From positions 1 to 8,976 of the forward strand of contig CAJXXJ010000113.1 in assembly GCA_913062745.1 (NCBI GenBank): 8,976 nt of DNA. The letters are read 5' to 3'. The position numbers were made by a program, and so were the translations under genes. The notes below the pieces were generated by a model that searched no databases, had not been told where the DNA came from, and saw nothing but the letters and a program-made list of their open reading frames with translations. This document shows positions 7,690 through 8,976 of the stretch, piece after piece (the first letter of the stretch is position 1; each line of letters opens with the position of its first letter). Origin of the DNA: an uncultured Phaeodactylibacter sp. GTDB taxonomy: Bacteria > Bacteroidota > Bacteroidia > Chitinophagales > Saprospiraceae.

Positions 7690-8409
7690 TCAAAAGGGCC
7701 CCTGCAAAAAGTACTGCTCTGTGTTGCACCAAAGGGAGCTGTAGAAATTGAAGAACGGACGGCTCGTTTCGTACCGCTTCTGCAAATGCAGCAACGGCTG
7801 CCCGGCCTCAAGCTTCAACAGCTGGCAAATTTCTCCTGAGGCGGGAAGGGCCCAAATTTTCTGCTCTCCCCCTACAACTTCTATGTCGTAGTACTTGGAC
7901 AGGGTGTTGAATAAAGATTTATTATCAAAGCTCCGGTTGCAGAACCGGGGCAGGTTGATGTTTGGCAGATTGGTGGTTTCGTACAGTACCGGCACTTGGC
8001 CGATTAGCCGCAGCCGTGACATCCGGATGCACCCTGCCTGCATTTCTGCCTCGCTGATCTCAAAGTCGAAATCCCGCTGCCACTTTACCACTTGCGGAGG
8101 ATGTACCACCCTGGTCTCCAGCGCCCCGGCAGGCAAACTCGCAGTGGTCCCTTTAATAGACAGAATGCCTATGCCCGTTTTGGCAGCCTGAACGATACTT
8201 CCTTTCCCCCGCTGTTTTTTGATCAGCCCATCTGTCACTAAATTACTCAGTGCCTGCCGGACGGTAGGGCGGGTAACGGAAAAAACCTTGCACAACGCAT
8301 GCTCTGAAGGCAACAGGTCTCCAGGCTGATAGACGCCATTCTGGATTTGGGCTTTAAGCGTCTGATAAAGCTGTTTGTGCTGAGGTATACTATTCTGTAC
8401 ATCTTTCAT
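7690..8409 (-). CDS. GntR/HutC-family regulator with UTRA ligand-binding domain
   Basis: This is a 239-residue transcription factor. Residues about 7-72 are the GntR winged helix-turn-helix: LYQTLKAQIQNGVYQPGDLL, PSEHALCKVFSVTRPTVRQA, then LVTDGLIKKQRGKGSIV. Residues about 90-232 match the UTRA fold of HutC/FarR/NagR regulators, including CIRMSRLRLIGQVPVLYETT and LLKLEAGQPLLHLQKRYE. Such proteins are usually released from DNA by sugar phosphates, amino sugars or histidine derivatives; the ligand here is not visible. The frame opens three codons earlier with TTG (8418), but the ATG at 8409 is preferred because the HTH follows immediately and no other signal supports TTG. A perfect palindrome (8418-8433) lies right before the start, as expected for autoregulation. 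The divergent gene at 8800 is the likely second target. The C-terminal residues FLQGPF end cleanly at a TGA. Confidence 0.92.
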   Translation of the reverse strand: MKDVQNSIPQHKQLYQTLKAQIQNGVYQPGDLLPSEHALCKVFSVTRPTVRQALSNLVTDGLIKKQRGKGSIVQAAKTGIGILSIKGTTASLPAGALETRVVHPPQVVKWQRDFDFEISEAEMQAGCIRMSRLRLIGQVPVLYETTNLPNINLPRFCNRSFDNKSLFNTLSKYYDIEVVGGEQKIWALPASGEICQLLKLEAGQPLLHLQKRYETSRPFFNFYSSLWCNTEQYFLQGPF

Positions 8410-8414
8410 CGCAA

Positions 8415-8441
8415 TCAACTTGTAATGACAAGTTTACTCAT
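8415..8441 (-). other. Possible 8-codon leader ORF before the UTRA regulator
   Basis: On the minus strand an ATG at 8441 opens MSKLVITS and stops at TGA (8415-8417), 5 nt before the regulator's ATG. GGAGG lies 11 nt upstream (complement of 8453-8457), the only strong Shine-Dalgarno-like sequence seen near a gene here. The mini-ORF spans the palindromic operator. Chance is a serious alternative because ORFs this short are common and Bacteroidota rarely rely on Shine-Dalgarno pairing. Confidence 0.15.
8418..8433. promoter_or_regulatory. Palindromic operator candidate 1 (ACTTGT-N4-ACAAGT)
   Basis: This is a perfect inverted repeat with 6-bp arms and spacer AATG, ending 9 nt before the UTRA-regulator ATG. 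Its core CTTGT-N4-ACAAG is repeated at 8565-8578. The shape, GT on the left, AC on the right and a short AT-rich middle, fits the general operator form of HutC-subfamily GntR proteins. Autoregulation of the adjacent regulator is the natural reading (inference). Confidence 0.6.
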
Positions 8442-8460
8442 TCTTTATTTATCCTCCAAG
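8429..8460 (-). promoter_or_regulatory. Weak promoter candidate for the UTRA regulator
   Basis: On the minus strand CTTG (complement of 8457-8460) is followed after 20 nt by TAAACTTG (complement of 8429-8436). Each differs by one base from the Bacteroidota consensus TTTG and TAnnTTTG, with acceptable spacing. The -7-like element overlaps operator candidate 1, which would suit repression. The 5' leader would be very short. Promoters of this type match easily in AT-rich DNA, so support is weak. Confidence 0.25.
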
Positions 8461-8559
8461 CAGCATCCAAATTTTTATTTAATTTTATGCAAAATTCATT
8501 TTTATAGTTGGTTTAAGCTCGTGATTCCATATCATTAACTAAACTCGAAAAATCCTTAG

Positions 8560-8592
8560 TTTAACTTGTATTTACAAGAATGTGTATTTCTG
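8560..8592 (+). promoter_or_regulatory. Weak promoter candidate toward the 8800 gene
   Basis: TATTTCTG at 8585-8592 differs by one base from the Bacteroidota -7 consensus TAnnTTTG. The upstream TTTA at 8560-8563 is a one-mismatch -33 element, 21 nt away. Palindrome 2 lies exactly between them, where a bound repressor would block RNA polymerase. The implied 5' leader is about 200 nt. Support is only positional and by consensus. Confidence 0.2.
8565..8578. promoter_or_regulatory. Palindromic operator candidate 2 (CTTGTA-TT-TACAAG)
   Basis: This is a perfect 14-bp palindrome with the same CTTGT-N4-ACAAG core as the site at 8418-8433, about 146 bp from it centre to centre. It lies 222 nt upstream of the divergent gene start. 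Two identical cores flanking the promoter region of divergent genes, one of which encodes a palindrome-binding regulator family, make a shared operator pair likely. DNA looping between the sites is possible (inference). Confidence 0.6.
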
Positions 8593-8768
8593 TTTCACCT
8601 CATCAATCCCAGATAGCTATCCAAACCGGCAGCAATTGAACTGCTCACAACAGCGAAGAGAAGAAAGGCAAGCTGCCCGACAGCGTTTTTTGATGCCCGA
8701 AGCAGAAGTTTACGGGTAGGTGCAGGACACTTCGTTATTGAATCTTGCCTACATTTAAGCATTAATCC

Positions 8769-8789
8769 ACTTCAAACCTCACTTCAAAC
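8769..8789 (+). repeat. Direct repeat ACTTCAAAC x2, 12-bp period, in the leader of the 8800 gene
   Basis: ACTTCAAAC occurs at 8769-8777 and again at 8781-8789, ending 10 nt before the ATG at 8800. It occupies the place where a ribosome binding site would lie, and no Shine-Dalgarno sequence is present. It may be chance, slippage, or a translational or protein-binding element. Confidence 0.5.
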
Positions 8790-8799
8790 TGAATACAGT

Positions 8800-8976
8800 A
8801 TGATTTCTACCGATAAATTTAGCCACGTCAAATACTTGTGGGATGAGCAGAAGGCCGCGGAGCTGCTGGTGGCCGCGACGACGGAGGGGGCGATCACGGC
8901 CGGCACCAGGCCGAGCCGGACCTCCGATAGCGCGAAGACCGCCCGGTCGGCGCCTGACTTGCAGTGGAACAGGAAC
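8800..8976 (+). CDS. Start of a bifunctional rhamnulose-1-P aldolase/dehydrogenase-like gene, chimeric after about residue 22
   Basis: The ATG at 8800 opens a frame that stays open to the right edge (59 codons). Residues 1-22, containing KFSHVKYLWDEQKAAEL, resemble the N-terminus of the roughly 700-residue Bacteroidota fusion of a class II aldolase with a short-chain dehydrogenase, which splits rhamnulose-1-phosphate and handles lactaldehyde in L-rhamnose breakdown (recognition from memory of the family). In that family the next residues should lead into a YRSNLLGADLR-like and GGNTSCK-like region. Here they become LLVAATTEGAITAGTRPSRT, a low-information stretch. Base composition jumps to about 70% G+C at the same place, and the opposite strand reads as a crotonase. 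So only about 8800-8865 belongs to this gene; the remainder is foreign sequence read in a meaningless frame. Divergent placement from the UTRA regulator fits a regulator-target pair. Confidence 0.6.
   Translation, partial: MISTDKFSHVKYLWDEQKAAELLVAATTEGAITAGTRPSRTSDSAKTARSAPDLQWNRN
8853..8975 (-). other. Foreign high-G+C fragment encoding part of an enoyl-CoA hydratase/isomerase (crotonase)
   Basis: Read from 8975 leftward on the minus strand, an uninterrupted frame gives about 41 residues including DRAVFALSEVRLGLVPAVIA and then PSVVAATSSSAA. The FALSEVRLGLVPAVIAP core matches the crotonase segment around the catalytic acidic residue in the (P/S)-E-V-x-L-G-L-x-P motif, in a style common in actinobacterial and other high-G+C enoyl-CoA hydratases. 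No start or stop is present and the crotonase match stops at the aldolase junction (about 8853-8868). The first residues from the window edge (FLFHCKSG) do not look like the expected ACD-x-x-V-A-A lead-in, so the outermost about 20 bases may be a further join. This most likely comes from another organism by misassembly or chimeric reads. Confidence 0.7.

Larger units (their letters stand above)
8442..8799. other. Divergent intergenic regulatory region
   Basis: These 358 nt separate the minus-strand UTRA regulator from the plus-strand gene at 8800. The left half (8442-8600) is AT-rich, holds palindrome 2 (8565-8578) and a weak inverted pair AACTAA/TTAGTT (8537-8542 and 8556-8561). The right half is of mixed composition and holds a direct repeat just before the 8800 start. 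No ORF with a recognisable product was found on either strand, and no convincing RNA gene or riboswitch core was seen. Confidence 0.6.

Noticed and set aside
7523..7732. Minus-strand 69-codon frame with a GGAGG before an internal ATG
   Set aside because: It overlaps the start of the second GntR gene and the end of the first in another frame and encodes nothing recognisable.
8410..8418. TTG start at 8418 for the UTRA regulator
   Set aside because: It adds only three residues and overlaps the palindrome edge, while the ATG at 8409 directly precedes the HTH domain.
8347..8538. Plus-strand 63-codon frame spanning the UTRA-regulator start
   Set aside because: It covers the regulator's N-terminus and operator in antisense, is AT-biased, and has no family resemblance.
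8866..8976. A novel aldolase-linked C-terminal domain encoded on the plus strand
   Set aside because: The composition shift and the crotonase reading on the opposite strand explain the stretch better than a new domain.

Overview
The window looks like a Bacteroidota chromosome segment. It carries an adjacent SusC/SusD outer-membrane glycan-uptake pair, a SusD-type lipoprotein signal with acidic residues after the cysteine, start codons without Shine-Dalgarno sequences, and GntR regulators fused to a LacI-like sugar sensor. Nothing visible fixes the genus; the style fits environmental Saprospiria or Cytophagia-like bacteria (inference).

Layout. Five genes lie on the minus strand and read from right to left: a GntR/HutC-type regulator with a UTRA ligand domain (7690-8409), a second GntR regulator with a periplasmic-binding-protein-like sensor (6586-7611), a SusC-type TonB-dependent transporter (3288-6464), its SusD-type lipoprotein (1762-3285), and a secreted protein built from tandem concanavalin-A/LamG-like repeats that runs off the left edge (1-1661). 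SusC and SusD are 2 nt apart and surely co-transcribed. A stem-loop follows SusD. On the plus strand, a divergent gene starts at 8800. Its first about 22 residues resemble the N-terminus of the bifunctional rhamnulose-1-phosphate aldolase/short-chain dehydrogenase of Bacteroidota.

How it works together (inference). SusC/SusD import an oligosaccharide, the ConA-like protein may bind glycan at the surface or outside the cell, and the two GntR regulators sense sugars or sugar phosphates. The divergent aldolase start hints at deoxysugar (L-rhamnose-like) use. The SusC lacks an STN signalling domain and no sigma/anti-sigma or hybrid two-component gene is visible, so regulation is probably through the cytoplasmic GntR proteins. 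The region between the UTRA regulator and the divergent gene holds two perfect palindromes of the same form, CTTGT-N4-ACAAG. They are good candidates for operators of the adjacent regulator.

The last about 115 bases are foreign. They are about 70% G+C, stop matching the aldolase, and on the minus strand encode a stretch of an enoyl-CoA hydratase (crotonase) family protein. This is best read as an assembly chimera or contig-end artefact, not a biological fusion. The rest of the window is a fairly ordinary, enzyme-less part of a polysaccharide-utilisation region. No tRNA, rRNA, CRISPR array, IS element or phage gene was seen.
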